DNA from: Muribaculum gordoncarteri | GTDB taxonomy: Bacteria > Bacteroidota > Bacteroidia > Bacteroidales > Muribaculaceae | DNA: 64,000 nt | Assembly: GCF_004803695.1 (NCBI RefSeq) | Contig: NZ_CP039393.1 | Coordinates: 1,612,001-1,676,000, forward strand | Reading direction: 5' to 3' | Shown: one piece after another, positions 7,749 through 18,548 of the stretch | Position numbering within the stretch: the first letter of the stretch is position 1 | How the letters are laid out: each line of letters opens with the position of its first letter | Notes under the pieces: model-generated | Told to the model about the DNA's origin: nothing | Seen by the model: the letters and a program-made list of their open reading frames with translations, nothing else | The model's database searches: none | Made by a program: the position numbers and the translations under genes

Positions 7749-9248
7749 TTAGTTTTTAGTAAGTGGTAATATAATTATAAATGTTGTTCCTATTCCAAGT
7801 TCGCTCTCTACGCGAATGTCGCCCTTCAGCTCGGTAACCATCTTGTGGACATAAGCAAGTCCAAGACCGAAACCCTTCACATCGTGGCGGTTGCCCGTAG
7901 ATACGCGATAGAATTTTTCAAATATCTTCTTGAGGTCGTCACGCTTTATGCCTATTCCGTTGTCGGATATCCTTATCTCAAAGCGATTGCCCGAGATGTC
8001 GGCCGTAGCCACCTTAAGCATCAGCGGCTCATCCTCACGACGGTATTTAACAGCGTTGTCGAGAAGGTTGAAAATGACATTGGTAAAATGCATTTCATCC
8101 ACCTCGACTATAGCGTCATAAGCTGCAAGGTCGCTTTCAATCTTGCCTCCGTAGCTCTCGACCTTGAGCTTGAATGTCGACACAATGTTGGCGATTGCCT
8201 TGTTAGCATCTATTTCCTGAAGTCGCAAAGTCGCCTTCTGACGGTCAAACATCGACATCTGCAACACCTTCTCTACCTGAAAACGCAGTCGCTTCGTTTC
8301 ATCATTTATCACCGTGGCGATGTGCTGCATCATGGTCGGCGACTTGCGCACCGAGTCATCATTGAGCATCTGCGCGGCAAGCGATATTGACGAAATGGGC
8401 GTCTTAAACTCATGCGTCATGTTGTTGATGAAGTCATTCTTCATCTCGGTAAGGCGTTTCTGTTTAAACGCTATGATGATGGTGTAGAGAAATATCACAA
8501 GCAGAATGAAGGTGAAGATAAACGACGGTATCATAAACTTGACCGACGAAAAGATGTAGTCCTTCTTGGTGGGGAAATACACCTTTATATAATTCATCTT
8601 GCTCACCGGATCGTTGGGGAACAGAGTCTGCACAAACATGTTATTCTTGCCGGCATGGTTGGCCTCATAACCCGAAGAGCTGTAGATGACGCGTCCGGAA
8701 CGATTGACGACGGCAAACTCAAACGGCAGATTCAATCCGTTGTTCTCAAACTCGGAGTGCAGATAGCCCGCAACCGTGGCCGAGTCAGCACGCTCCACAA
8801 TAGGACGGTTGCTCGACTGACTCAGTATATTGAGAATCACCTCATTCAGCAATCCTTTCTGATAGAGATACTGGCCGCGTATATTCTCCTGCATGTTGCG
8901 GTACCGGTCCTTGTTGACCTTACTGCCACTCCGTTCAGTCAACGGCTTGACATCAAGGTTGTCGGCCTTCGGGAACGAATACTTCAGCGCATCCTTGCCG
9001 GGCAACGATGCGTCAAGCTGGGAATATATCGACTGTTCTATCGCAGCGGCATCCTCCTCAAGGAAATGCCGGGTTTCATCCTGCTCAAGCGTAGTGGAAA
9101 CGCTATACAGGCTACGGCGCACACCTTCCGAGAATTGGTCGTCACGCATCCTGATTATGTTTTTCATATACATAATCTGAAGGTACAACAACCCGCAAAA
9201 GGTCAGCGCCATTATTATTGTCAAAAACCAGATAGTCGCTTTCTTCAT
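7749..9248 (-). CDS. rprX: Sensor histidine kinase, RprX-like
   Basis: A 499-residue membrane kinase. One transmembrane segment is at residues 4-26 (IWFLTIIMALTFCGLLYLQI) and a second near 245-268, with a periplasmic domain of about 215 residues between them. Then come a HisKA domain with MTHEFKTPISS (phosphoacceptor His) and an HATPase_c domain with NAVKY (N box), DNGIGI (G1) and GFGLGLAYVHKMV (G2). The length and residues fit RprX. The long spacer to the divergent esterase gene (9249-9527) is AT-rich and should carry its promoter, but no clean -7 box was found on the minus strand. Confidence 0.85.
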   Translation of the reverse strand: MKKATIWFLTIIMALTFCGLLYLQIMYMKNIIRMRDDQFSEGVRRSLYSVSTTLEQDETRHFLEEDAAAIEQSIYSQLDASLPGKDALKYSFPKADNLDVKPLTERSGSKVNKDRYRNMQENIRGQYLYQKGLLNEVILNILSQSSNRPIVERADSATVAGYLHSEFENNGLNLPFEFAVVNRSGRVIYSSSGYEANHAGKNNMFVQTLFPNDPVSKMNYIKVYFPTKKDYIFSSVKFMIPSFIFTFILLVIFLYTIIIAFKQKRLTEMKNDFINNMTHEFKTPISSISLAAQMLNDDSVRKSPTMMQHIATVINDETKRLRFQVEKVLQMSMFDRQKATLRLQEIDANKAIANIVSTFKLKVESYGGKIESDLAAYDAIVEVDEMHFTNVIFNLLDNAVKYRREDEPLMLKVATADISGNRFEIRISDNGIGIKRDDLKKIFEKFYRVSTGNRHDVKGFGLGLAYVHKMVTELKGDIRVESELGIGTTFIIILPLTKN

Positions 9249-9494
9249 ATTTTAATTAATGTAGAACCTACATGAGGTTTCCATTTATATTATATAACGT
9301 TAACAATCTTAATCGTTAATTGTTTTTAAGCACATGCACTTATATTCATCGCAATTAACGCTTAAATGCAAAATTAACATAATTAATATTCCAACCAAAA
9401 TATTTTATCTATTTTTTCAAAACTTTTCCAATGTAACGTTTCATAATCAAAGATTTTTGAAACACAAGTAACACCCAGGGCATTAAATAGTGAC

Positions 9495-9502
9495 TAATTT
9501 TG
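9495..9502 (+). promoter_or_regulatory. -7 box upstream of the esterase gene
   Basis: TAATTTTG matches TAnnTTTG, 25 nt before the ATG. No good -33 TTTG is seen at the expected distance. The rest of the 279-bp divergent spacer is AT-rich and holds no other recognisable element. Confidence 0.45.
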
Positions 9503-9515
9503 TAATAACCAATAA

Positions 9516-10634
<1,119 letters not shown>

Positions 10635-10674
10635 CAAATTGACTCTTCCGCAACAATAAGAGCCAACACGCAAT

Positions 10675-10717
10675 AAGCTTTCGACCGTCACCGCAATGAT
10701 TGTCGAAAGCTTTTTTT
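10675..10717 (+). terminator. Rho-independent terminator after the esterase
   Basis: Perfect 11-bp stem AAGCTTTCGAC/GTCGAAAGCTT with a 16-nt loop and a run of T. Confidence 0.9.
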
Positions 10718-10761
10718 AGGTCATATATTATCTAATATTTCCCAATATCACTTTTTTTACG

Positions 10762-10769
10762 TACTTTTG
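10762..10769 (+). promoter_or_regulatory. -7 box upstream of cdsA
   Basis: TACTTTTG matches TAnnTTTG 31 nt before the cdsA ATG. The -33 region is only T-rich. Confidence 0.5.
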
Positions 10770-10798
10770 AAGCTCAATTTAAATTATTGACCGAGTAA

Positions 10799-11620
10799 AT
10801 GAAGAATTTATTGTTGCGAAGCCTTTCGGGAGCCGTGTATGTGGCTCTTATCGTGGCGGCCATACTCATAAATCGATGGACATTCCTCGCGTTATGTCTG
10901 TTGTTTGCAATATTGGCGCTTATTGAATTTTTCAAATTAAGTCATGTAAGCACCACCAAAAAGAGTACGGCTACATGCATAGTCGACATTTTGGGAGCAA
11001 TCGCACTTATCACCTCGACATGGTGTGCCGTGTCATTTAATATATATACCCCGTTTGCCGCCTATCTGGGCTATTTCCTTGTACGCTTCATCATGCAGCT
11101 GTACATCCAGGACAAATCTCCGCTGGTCAATCTTGCCTACTCCATGATGGGCCAACTCTACATCGGCTTCCCCCTGGCGATGATGTCGTGCATATATGCC
11201 ATATCGCCCTACCTCGTATTGGCGATGTTCATTTTTATATGGCTCAACGACACCGGAGCCTTCATCGTAGGCAGCTCTATAGGCCGGCACCCGTTGTTCC
11301 CGCGCATATCACCCAAGAAGTCATGGGAGGGATTCTGGGGCGGATTGGTGTTCTGCATCGCCACCGCACTGCTCATCATGAACCTGTGGCCTGCGACATT
11401 CGCACCCGTGAAGCTATCGCTTATGGTGGCCATGTCGGTTGTCGTGTCGATATTCGCCACATGGGGCGATCTCGTCGAATCGATGATAAAGCGCACCCTG
11501 CACGTAAAGGATTCAGGCACCATAATGCCCGGTCACGGAGGCATACTCGACCGCATCGACTCGCTGCTGTGCGTTTCACCCGCGGTGCTGTGCTACTTGC
11601 TATTGATTCTGTATCTGTAA
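10799..11620 (+). CDS. cdsA: Phosphatidate cytidylyltransferase
   Basis: A 273-residue integral membrane enzyme making CDP-diacylglycerol from phosphatidate and CTP, the branch point of phospholipid synthesis. It has about eight hydrophobic segments from the first residues on. The C-terminal CTP_transf_1 signature is present (SMIKRTLHVKDSGTIMPGHG, continuing GGILDRIDSLL), including the conserved KD and GGxxDRxDS residues. purM begins 23 bp downstream and is probably cotranscribed. Confidence 0.95.
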   Translation: MKNLLLRSLSGAVYVALIVAAILINRWTFLALCLLFAILALIEFFKLSHVSTTKKSTATCIVDILGAIALITSTWCAVSFNIYTPFAAYLGYFLVRFIMQLYIQDKSPLVNLAYSMMGQLYIGFPLAMMSCIYAISPYLVLAMFIFIWLNDTGAFIVGSSIGRHPLFPRISPKKSWEGFWGGLVFCIATALLIMNLWPATFAPVKLSLMVAMSVVVSIFATWGDLVESMIKRTLHVKDSGTIMPGHGGILDRIDSLLCVSPAVLCYLLLILYL

Positions 11621-11643
11621 CATCATAAACTTCAATATAAACT

Positions 11644-12810
11644 ATGAGCGATCAGCGATATGACATGCGTGGAGTATCGGCCTCAAAGGAGGATGTCCAC
11701 AATGCAATCAAGAATGTTGACAAAGGTCTTTACCCAAAAGCTTTCTGTAAAATCATTCCCGACTACCTCGGCAATGATTCGGAGTACTGCAACATAATGC
11801 ACGCCGACGGAGCCGGAACCAAATCATCATTAGCCTATATATATTGGAAAGAAACCGGCGACCTGAGCGTGTGGAAAGGCATAGCACAGGACGCCCTTAT
11901 AATGAACATCGACGACCTGCTCTGTGTAGGTGCAACCGACAACATACTCGTAAGCTCAACAATCGGACGCAACAAGATGCTGATTCCGGGCGAAGTAATA
12001 GCCGCCATAATCAACGGCACCGAAGAGCTGCTTGAAGAGCTTCGCGGAATGGGAGTGTCGATATACAGCACCGGAGGTGAAACAGCCGATGTAGGCGACC
12101 TCGTTCGCACGATAATCGTCGACAGCACGGTAACATGCCGCATGCGTCGCAGCGATGTAATCGACAACGCCAACATAAAGGGCGGCGATGTGATCGTGGG
12201 ACTTGCCAGCTACGGACAGGCCGCTTATGAAAAAGAGTATAACGGCGGAATGGGTTCCAACGGATTGACTTCGGCGCGTCACGATGTGTTTAAGCACGAC
12301 CTCGCTATCAAGTATCCCGAGAGCTATGATGCAGCAGTGCCTGTAGAGCTGGTATATTCAGGTTCGATGGGTCTCACCGACGCCGTCGACAACGCACCCG
12401 TCAACGCCGGAAAGCTCGTTCTGTCGCCCACCCGCACCTACGCCCCCGTTATCAAGAAGCTTCTCGACGAGATGCGTGACAAGATTGACGGAATGGTACA
12501 CTGCTCGGGCGGAGCCCAGACCAAAGTTATGCACTTCGTCACCGACAAGCATGTGATAAAGGACAACCTCTTCCCCGTTCCTCCTCTGTTTGACCTGATT
12601 CAGCGCGAATCGGGAACCGACTGGAAAGAGATGTACAAGGTGTTCAACATGGGTCACCGCATGGAGATATACGTAGCACCCGAGGATGCTGCTTGCGTCA
12701 TCGAGATTTCAGAATCAATGGGCATCCCGGCCCGCATCATCGGACGCGTGGAGGATGCGCCGGCCAATATGCTCACCATCATCTCGGATAAGGGTACATT
12801 CAAGTATTAA
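11644..12810 (+). CDS. purM: Phosphoribosylformylglycinamidine cyclo-ligase (AIR synthase)
   Basis: A 388-residue enzyme for the fifth step of purine synthesis (FGAM plus ATP to AIR). It shows the PurM/AIRS fold: the substrate-binding HADGAGTKSSLAY (near residue 54), the metal/ATP-site NIDDLLCVGATDN, YSTGGETADVGDLVRT and the C-terminal FNMGHRMEIYV. It is longer than E. coli PurM (345) but matches the usual Bacteroidetes length. The TAC-rich purine neighbour purT lies far away at 59.7 kb, so purine genes are not clustered here. Confidence 0.88.
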   Translation: MSDQRYDMRGVSASKEDVHNAIKNVDKGLYPKAFCKIIPDYLGNDSEYCNIMHADGAGTKSSLAYIYWKETGDLSVWKGIAQDALIMNIDDLLCVGATDNILVSSTIGRNKMLIPGEVIAAIINGTEELLEELRGMGVSIYSTGGETADVGDLVRTIIVDSTVTCRMRRSDVIDNANIKGGDVIVGLASYGQAAYEKEYNGGMGSNGLTSARHDVFKHDLAIKYPESYDAAVPVELVYSGSMGLTDAVDNAPVNAGKLVLSPTRTYAPVIKKLLDEMRDKIDGMVHCSGGAQTKVMHFVTDKHVIKDNLFPVPPLFDLIQRESGTDWKEMYKVFNMGHRMEIYVAPEDAACVIEISESMGIPARIIGRVEDAPANMLTIISDKGTFKY

Positions 12811-12833
12811 CAAGCTCCTAAAAGCGCGACATC

Positions 12834-14221
12834 ATGCGTAGTCTTGCAACAATGTTACTATCGGTGTTGCTCGTGTGCACCCTGGCATACTCATGCCGAG
12901 GCGGCTCAACCTCTGAATCAGCCGAGGCCGCCGATTCCATACACAGCATCCCCGACACGTTAAGAGTGGGAACTCTCTACAGTCCCCTCTCCTACTTCAT
13001 CTACCGTGAAGAACAGATGGGCTACGACTACGATCTTATAAAGCAGTTTGGTGCCGACAAGGGCGTCTATATCGACCTTGTAGTTGCTCCAAGCATATCC
13101 TCGCTGCTTGAAATGCTCGATTCGGGCAAAGTAGACCTCGCAGCCTACGAGATTCCAATCATCGCCGCCAACCGCGACAGGGTGATTCCCTGCGGTGTTG
13201 AAAACATAACACATCAGGTGCTCGTACAACCCAAAGGCAATCCCGACTCGCTCATCACCGATGTGACGCAGCTTGTAGGGCGTGAAGTCTACGTAGAGAA
13301 GGACTCCAAGTACCAGCATCGTCTTGCCAATCTCAACGACGAGCTGGGAGGAGGCATAATGATGCATGTTGTCGACCAGGACACATTGATTACCGAGGAC
13401 TTGATAGAGATGGTGTCATCGGGCAAGATACCCCTAACGATTGTCGACAGCGACATTGCGCGGTTGAACAAAACCTACTATAACTCCCTTGATGTGTCAC
13501 TTGAGGTGAGCTTCCCCAACGGTCGTCGTGGGGAGTGCCGCTTGACAAGGCATGGCTGGCCGACAGCATAAACGCATGGATCGGCAGCAGCGAGCCGCGG
13601 CAGGCTCAGGAGAAGTTGCTGAAGCGTTACTTCGAGCTGAGCAAAAACAGTCCGTCACTGTCGCTCGACCTGTCAAAAGGCCGAATGTCGCCCTACGACA
13701 ACCTCTTCAAGAAATATGCCAAGGAGATTGGTTGGGACTGGCGAATGCTTGCCTCACAAGGATATGCCGAAAGCAGGTTTGACACCACGGTTGTGTCATG
13801 GGCGGGAGCACGCGGACTCATGCAGATCATGCCCCGCACGGCACGTGCCTACGGACTGTCGATGAACCGAATATCAAACCCCGAAGCGAGCATAAGCACA
13901 GCCACGGCGATAATACGCGACCTCGACAAGTCGCTGTCACGTTACGTTCCCGACCCCGAGGAGCGGAAAAAGTTTGTAGTCGCAGCCTACAACTCGGGCA
14001 TCGCACACATATACGATGCAATAGCGTTGGCTCGAAAATACGGCAAAAACCCGCAAGTGTGGAGTGGAAACGTCGCCGAAGCTCTGTTGATGAAAGCAAA
14101 TCCCGACTATTACAACGACCCTGTGTGTAAATATGGATATTTTCGTGGCAAGGAAACAACAAATTACGTGATAAAAGTGTTTGATATGTACAACCGGGCT
14201 CGTAAAAACGTGCCTGTTTGA
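12834..14221 (+). pseudogene. MltF-like membrane-bound lytic transglycosylase, frameshifted
   Basis: Two overlapping frames together make one ordinary MltF-type protein of about 462 residues. The first (12834-13571) carries a lipoprotein signal (LLVCTLAYSC) and a periplasmic binding-protein domain (LRVGTLYSPLSYF, DLAAYEIPI). The second carries the SLT domain with catalytic Glu in GYAESRF, GARGLMQIMPRTA and AAYNSG. The expected join FPQRSSWGVPLDKAW needs five C residues; the sequence has four (13514-13517), so one C is missing. The first frame as written adds a false tail and stops at 13571. Either a sequencing error, a true inactivating deletion, or phase variation in a C run. Intact, it would cleave peptidoglycan with anhydro ends. 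Confidence 0.85.
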
Positions 14222-14274
14222 ATTATGTTTCAACTATTAGCATAATCACATTATAATTTAATCAACTATCTATT

Positions 14275-14823
14275 ATGAAAAAAAAGTATCTGAGTGTTGC
14301 TCTCGTAATCGCTTTAGCCGGTTCGATGTTGACAACATCCTGTATTGGTAACTTTGCTCTTACCAACAAACTATTGGCATGGAACAAGACTATCAGCAAC
14401 AAGTTTGTGAACGAACTCGTATTCTTCGCATTCTGGATCATCCCGGTATACGAAGTTTCAGCACTGGCTGATGTACTCGTGTTCAACACAATCGAGTTCT
14501 GGAGCGGTAACAACCCCGTGGCTTGCGGTAAGAAAGTAATAGACGGACAGGACGGTCGCTACCTCGTTGAGTGCGACGGCAAGGGTTACACCATCACAAG
14601 CGAAAACGACAACAGCGTCGTACGCCTTGACTTCGATGCAGCCGACGACTCATGGAGTGTAAGAGTTAACGAGGGCGAAAGCTACAAGCTCATGACATTC
14701 ATCGACGACTCTCATGTAAAGATGATCACCCCCGACGGATCAATGCAGGTTGTCGAACTGTCACAGAGCGGAGTTTGGGCTTACCAGCAGACAGCTACTC
14801 AGGCAGCATTCGCAATGAAATAA
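14275..14823 (+). CDS. DUF3332 lipoprotein
   Basis: A 182-residue predicted lipoprotein (signal MKKKYLSVALVIALAGSMLTTSC with Cys near residue 23). It matches the DUF3332 family: IGNFALTNKLLAWNKTISNKFVNELVFF, a hydrophobic FWIIPVYEVSALADVLVFNTIEFW segment (about residues 50-78) and a beta-rich C-terminal half. The function of the family is unknown. It has a clear terminator 30 bp downstream; the upstream 53 bp are AT-rich with no exact -7 box. Confidence 0.8.
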   Translation: MKKKYLSVALVIALAGSMLTTSCIGNFALTNKLLAWNKTISNKFVNELVFFAFWIIPVYEVSALADVLVFNTIEFWSGNNPVACGKKVIDGQDGRYLVECDGKGYTITSENDNSVVRLDFDAADDSWSVRVNEGESYKLMTFIDDSHVKMITPDGSMQVVELSQSGVWAYQQTATQAAFAMK

Positions 14824-14849
14824 TCGATTTTATAAAAAAACATAAATAA

Positions 14850-14886
14850 TGGCCGTGCCGCGTTATGTGACACGGCCACTATTTTT
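14850..14886 (+). terminator. Rho-independent terminator after the DUF3332 gene
   Basis: Stem TGGCCGTG/CACGGCCA around a 13-nt loop, then ATTTTT. Confidence 0.8.
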
Positions 14887-14905
14887 ACATTAAGCCTATA
14901 TGTCG

Positions 14906-14913
14906 TAACTTTG
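14906..14913 (+). promoter_or_regulatory. -7 box upstream of the M23 peptidase
   Basis: TAACTTTG matches TAnnTTTG, 22 nt before the ATG. It lies just after the preceding terminator, marking a new transcription unit. Confidence 0.55.
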
Positions 14914-14935
14914 AATAGAAATAACGACATCAACT

Positions 14936-16612
14936 ATGATTTGCAAGATATTTTCACTATTGACCGCAGCAGCAATAACGCTTCCCGCTTCAGCGCAGAG
15001 CACCGAAGTTCAACTCGCCAAGCCTCTTAATATTCCGCTATACTTGAGCGGAAACTTCGGCGAGTTACGCAGCAACCACTTCCATTCGGGACTCGACTTC
15101 AAGACCCAGGGACGCACCGGCATCCCCGTACACAGTGCCGATGACGGATATGTGTCACGCATAGTCGTGTCGCCTTGGGGATTCGGACGCGCTATCTACA
15201 TCACCCATCCGGCTACGGGACTCACCACCGTCTACGGTCACCTGAGTTCGTTTTCGCCCAAAATAGACAATCCGGTGCGCAAGCTCCAATATGAAAAAGA
15301 GTCATTTGCCGTCGACCTTGAGTTTGCACCCGATGAAATTCCGGTAAAACGCGGCGAGCAGATAGCCTTGAGCGGAAACTCGGGATCGTCGGGTGGTCCG
15401 CATCTCCACATGGATGTGCGTGACACCAAGACCGAAGAGGCCCTCGACCCAATGCCCTACTTCAAGCAGTACATCACCGACAAGGTGGCTCCCGAGCTGC
15501 GCTCACTGGCGCTATATCCTGTCAACGGTGAAGGCGTGGTCAACGGCGGTTCGTCACCCGTCACCCACTCGCCCCAGCAGGCATCGGTACCTTTCAAGGC
15601 ATGGGGCAAAGTGACTCCGGCCATAAAAGCCTACGACAAGATGTCGGGCACCTCCAATATCTACGGCGTTAAATATCTCACTCTCACCGTCGACGGCAAT
15701 CCGGTCTACAAGCGTGTCATCGACCGATTCAGCTTCGACAACACTCGCGGAATCAACACAATCGTCGACTATGCCGGCGTAGTGCGCAACAACTCATGGA
15801 TGATGACATCGCGCGTTGCCGCCGCCCGTCCGCTCGGCGACATGATTGAAGCCGTCGACAACGGCGTGCTCGACATCAACGAGGAGCGTGACTACAAGTG
15901 CGTGTGGATTCTTGAGGATGAACACGGCAACACCCGCCGCGTACCGTTCACCATAACGGGAGTGCGTCACGACATACCCGAAGCCGTCCATAAAGGTGAC
16001 ATGCTTTCGTGGAAAGGCAACAACGTTTACTCGGGCAACGGCATAAAAGCGTCATTCCCGGCCGGTACATTCTACGACGACATATACCTGAAAGTGACTT
16101 CCGAACCAATTGCCGGATACGTTACCGACCGATTCACCGTAGGCGACACAACAATCCCCGTAAGCGGCGAATACACAATTGAAATCGACATTGACCGTGA
16201 CACCGTACCCGACAAAAACAAATATTGTCTTGTGCGCATCGACGGCAAGCGACGCTCGGCTGTCGACGCAAAATATGTCGACGGCAAGATGCAGGGGACT
16301 CCCAACCGATTAGGATCATTTGCCGTAACCACCGACACGCGTCCTCCGGTCATAAAGCCCGAAGCACCGGCCAACTGGGGCAAGCGTGGAAGAGTGAGTT
16401 ACATAATTTCGGACAATCTCAGCGGAATCACCGAATATCGCGGTGAAATCGACGGAAAATGGGCGATGTTTGAACTCGACGGAAAAACGGGACGACTCTC
16501 GTTTACCATGGATCCGTCACGCTTTACCCGAAACACCAATCATGAGGTTGTGCTGAAGGTAACCGACCGATGCGGCAACACTTCGGAGCATAAATCCAAT
16601 TTCCGATGGTAG
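14936..16612 (+). CDS. Secreted M23-family peptidase
   Basis: A 558-residue exported protein (signal MICKIFSLLTAAAITLPASAQ). The N-terminal third holds an LytM/M23 zinc endopeptidase domain: FHSGLDFK (His and Asp ligands, about residues 53-60) and PHLHMDVRD (about 155-163). A charged insert between the two motifs (KLQYEKESFAVDLEF) is typical of the Bacteroidetes branch. The remaining 350 residues are beta-rich Ig-like modules. Such enzymes cut peptidoglycan cross-links or act as amidase activators. Metal ligands look intact, so it is probably active. Confidence 0.88.
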   Translation: MICKIFSLLTAAAITLPASAQSTEVQLAKPLNIPLYLSGNFGELRSNHFHSGLDFKTQGRTGIPVHSADDGYVSRIVVSPWGFGRAIYITHPATGLTTVYGHLSSFSPKIDNPVRKLQYEKESFAVDLEFAPDEIPVKRGEQIALSGNSGSSGGPHLHMDVRDTKTEEALDPMPYFKQYITDKVAPELRSLALYPVNGEGVVNGGSSPVTHSPQQASVPFKAWGKVTPAIKAYDKMSGTSNIYGVKYLTLTVDGNPVYKRVIDRFSFDNTRGINTIVDYAGVVRNNSWMMTSRVAAARPLGDMIEAVDNGVLDINEERDYKCVWILEDEHGNTRRVPFTITGVRHDIPEAVHKGDMLSWKGNNVYSGNGIKASFPAGTFYDDIYLKVTSEPIAGYVTDRFTVGDTTIPVSGEYTIEIDIDRDTVPDKNKYCLVRIDGKRRSAVDAKYVDGKMQGTPNRLGSFAVTTDTRPPVIKPEAPANWGKRGRVSYIISDNLSGITEYRGEIDGKWAMFELDGKTGRLSFTMDPSRFTRNTNHEVVLKVTDRCGNTSEHKSNFRW

Positions 16613-16655
16613 TAACTTTATTTAATAAAATTGGAGTAACTATTTTAACAATAGA

Positions 16656-16687
16656 TTTGCTTTAGATAACTCAAAACACTATCTTTG
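16656..16687 (+). promoter_or_regulatory. Canonical promoter for the phospho-sugar mutase
   Basis: TTTG (16656-16659), 20-nt spacer, TATCTTTG (16680-16687). One of the best -33/-7 pairs in the window, 38 nt before the ATG. Confidence 0.75.
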
Positions 16688-16725
16688 CCTTATAAATATA
16701 TTTCTAAATACCAAAAAAATTCGAT

Positions 16726-18477
16726 ATGGAAAATGACGAACTTATGAAGGTTGTAACCGAAAAAGCCAATCTGTGGCTTGGTGACGGTTATGACGAAGCC
16801 ACCAAAGCTGAAGTACGACGCATGCTAAATGCTGAAGATAAGACCGAACTCATCGATTCATTCTATCGTGACCTCGAATTCGGAACCGGTGGATTGCGCG
16901 GCATCATGGGTGCAGGTAGCAACCGCATGAACAAATACACTGTAGGTGCAGCCACCCAGGGCCTTGCCAACTATCTTAAGGAGGCTTTTGCCGAACTGCC
17001 AGAAATAGCAGTTGTAGTTGGCCACGACGTGCGCAACAACAGCCGTGAATATGCTGAAATCGTTGCCGACATCTTCTCGGCCAACGGCATCAAGGCATAT
17101 CTGTTTGACAGCTTCCGCCCCACTCCCGAACTTTCATTCGCAATCCGCGAACTCGGTTGCCAGAGCGGTGTCAACATCACAGCTTCCCACAACCCCAAGG
17201 AGTATAACGGCTATAAGGCCTATTGGTCAGACGGCGCTCAGATTATCGCTCCCCATGATGTCAACATCATTGACAACGTAAACAAGATCAAGAGCGTAAG
17301 CGAAATCAAGTTTGAGGGCGACAAGTCCAAGATCGTCATCATCGGCGATGAAATGGACCAGAAGTTCCTCACCGCAATCAAGGGTCTTCAGCTCAGCCCC
17401 GAAGCCGTGGCACAATATCACGACCTCAAGCTCGTCTACACCCCTATCCACGGAACAGGCGTGAAACTGATTCCCGCATCACTGCGCAACTACGGATTCA
17501 CCAACATCATCAACGTTCCCGAACAGGATGTACCCAGCGGTGACTTCCCCACCGTAGAATCGCCCAACCCCGAGGTTCCCTCGGCAATGGCAATGGCTAT
17601 CGCAAAGGCCAAGGAAGTGGAAGCCGACCTCATCCTCGCATCGGACCCCGATGCCGACCGTATCGGCTGTGTGCTTCGTGACGACAACGGCGAGTATGTC
17701 CTCATCAACGGCAACCAGATTGTCATGATACTTCTCAACTACATCATGACCCGCAACAAGGAGCTCGGCCGCATCACCGGCAAGGAGTACATCGTAAAGA
17801 CCATCGTGACAACCGAAACGATAAAGTCAATCGCCGACCAGAACGGCTTCAAGATGTATGACTGCTACACCGGCTTCAAATGGATTGCAGCCGTAATCCG
17901 CGACAATGAGGGCGTAGGACGCTACCTCGGTGGAGGTGAAGAGAGCTACGGATTCCTCGCCGAGGACTTCTGCCGCGACAAGGACGCCGTATCGGCTATA
18001 TCACTCATGGCCGAAGCTCTTGCATGGGCCAAGACCAAGGGCATGAACTTCCTCCAGATGCTTCAGGACATATACATCAAGTACGGATACTCTCGCGAAG
18101 CAGGCGTTTCACTCGTGCGCAAGGGCAAATCGGGCGCCGAAGAGATTATCGCCATCATGAAGGAGTTCCGCGCCAATCCTCCCAAGCAGATTGCAGGCAG
18201 CGATGTTGTCATCGTCAAGGATTATGCCGACCTTAACATGAAGAATCTCAAGACCGGCGAAATCACCAAGATGGACATGCCCACAACAAGCAATGTACTC
18301 CAGTACTTCACCGAGGACGGCACAAAGGTTTCCATACGCCCGTCAGGTACCGAGCCCAAGATTAAGTTCTATGTCGAAGTCAAAGGCTCGATGAAGACCA
18401 ACGCCGACTATGCCGACGCCAACAACAAGGCCGACGCTAAGATCGAAGCCGTCAAGAAAGATCTTGGCATCGATTAA
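16726..18477 (+). CDS. Phospho-sugar mutase (phosphoglucomutase/phosphomannomutase)
   Basis: A 583-residue member of the alpha-D-phosphohexomutase family, long PgcA-like type. The catalytic phosphoserine is Ser154 in TASHNPKEYNGYK, the Mg2+ loop is DPDADRIG, the sugar-binding loop GGGEESYGF and the phosphate-binding loop RPSGTEPKIKFY. It interconverts hexose 1- and 6-phosphates for glycogen, nucleotide-sugar and cell-wall synthesis. Whether glucose or mannose is preferred cannot be read here. All four family loops are intact. Confidence 0.9.
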   Translation: MENDELMKVVTEKANLWLGDGYDEATKAEVRRMLNAEDKTELIDSFYRDLEFGTGGLRGIMGAGSNRMNKYTVGAATQGLANYLKEAFAELPEIAVVVGHDVRNNSREYAEIVADIFSANGIKAYLFDSFRPTPELSFAIRELGCQSGVNITASHNPKEYNGYKAYWSDGAQIIAPHDVNIIDNVNKIKSVSEIKFEGDKSKIVIIGDEMDQKFLTAIKGLQLSPEAVAQYHDLKLVYTPIHGTGVKLIPASLRNYGFTNIINVPEQDVPSGDFPTVESPNPEVPSAMAMAIAKAKEVEADLILASDPDADRIGCVLRDDNGEYVLINGNQIVMILLNYIMTRNKELGRITGKEYIVKTIVTTETIKSIADQNGFKMYDCYTGFKWIAAVIRDNEGVGRYLGGGEESYGFLAEDFCRDKDAVSAISLMAEALAWAKTKGMNFLQMLQDIYIKYGYSREAGVSLVRKGKSGAEEIIAIMKEFRANPPKQIAGSDVVIVKDYADLNMKNLKTGEITKMDMPTTSNVLQYFTEDGTKVSIRPSGTEPKIKFYVEVKGSMKTNADYADANNKADAKIEAVKKDLGID

Positions 18478-18507
18478 TCAAGACTATATTATCGTCATCA
18501 CAAATAA

Positions 18508-18537
18508 GCGGGCGCCCCAACAAGCGCCCGCATTTTT
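18508..18537 (+). terminator. Rho-independent terminator after the mutase
   Basis: Perfect GC-rich 8-bp stem GCGGGCGC/GCGCCCGC with an 8-nt loop and ATTTTT. Confidence 0.85.
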
Positions 18538-18548
18538 AAATCATAGCT

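Noticed and set aside
8412-9275. Plus-strand 287-codon ORF under rprX
   Set aside because: Antisense to a kinase gene with all its motifs; the translation shows no domain or signal.
13535-14221. Separate SLT-domain protein gene
   Set aside because: The GTG at 13535 is an internal Val codon of the continuous MltF-like protein; the apparent separate gene comes from the missing C at 13514-13517.
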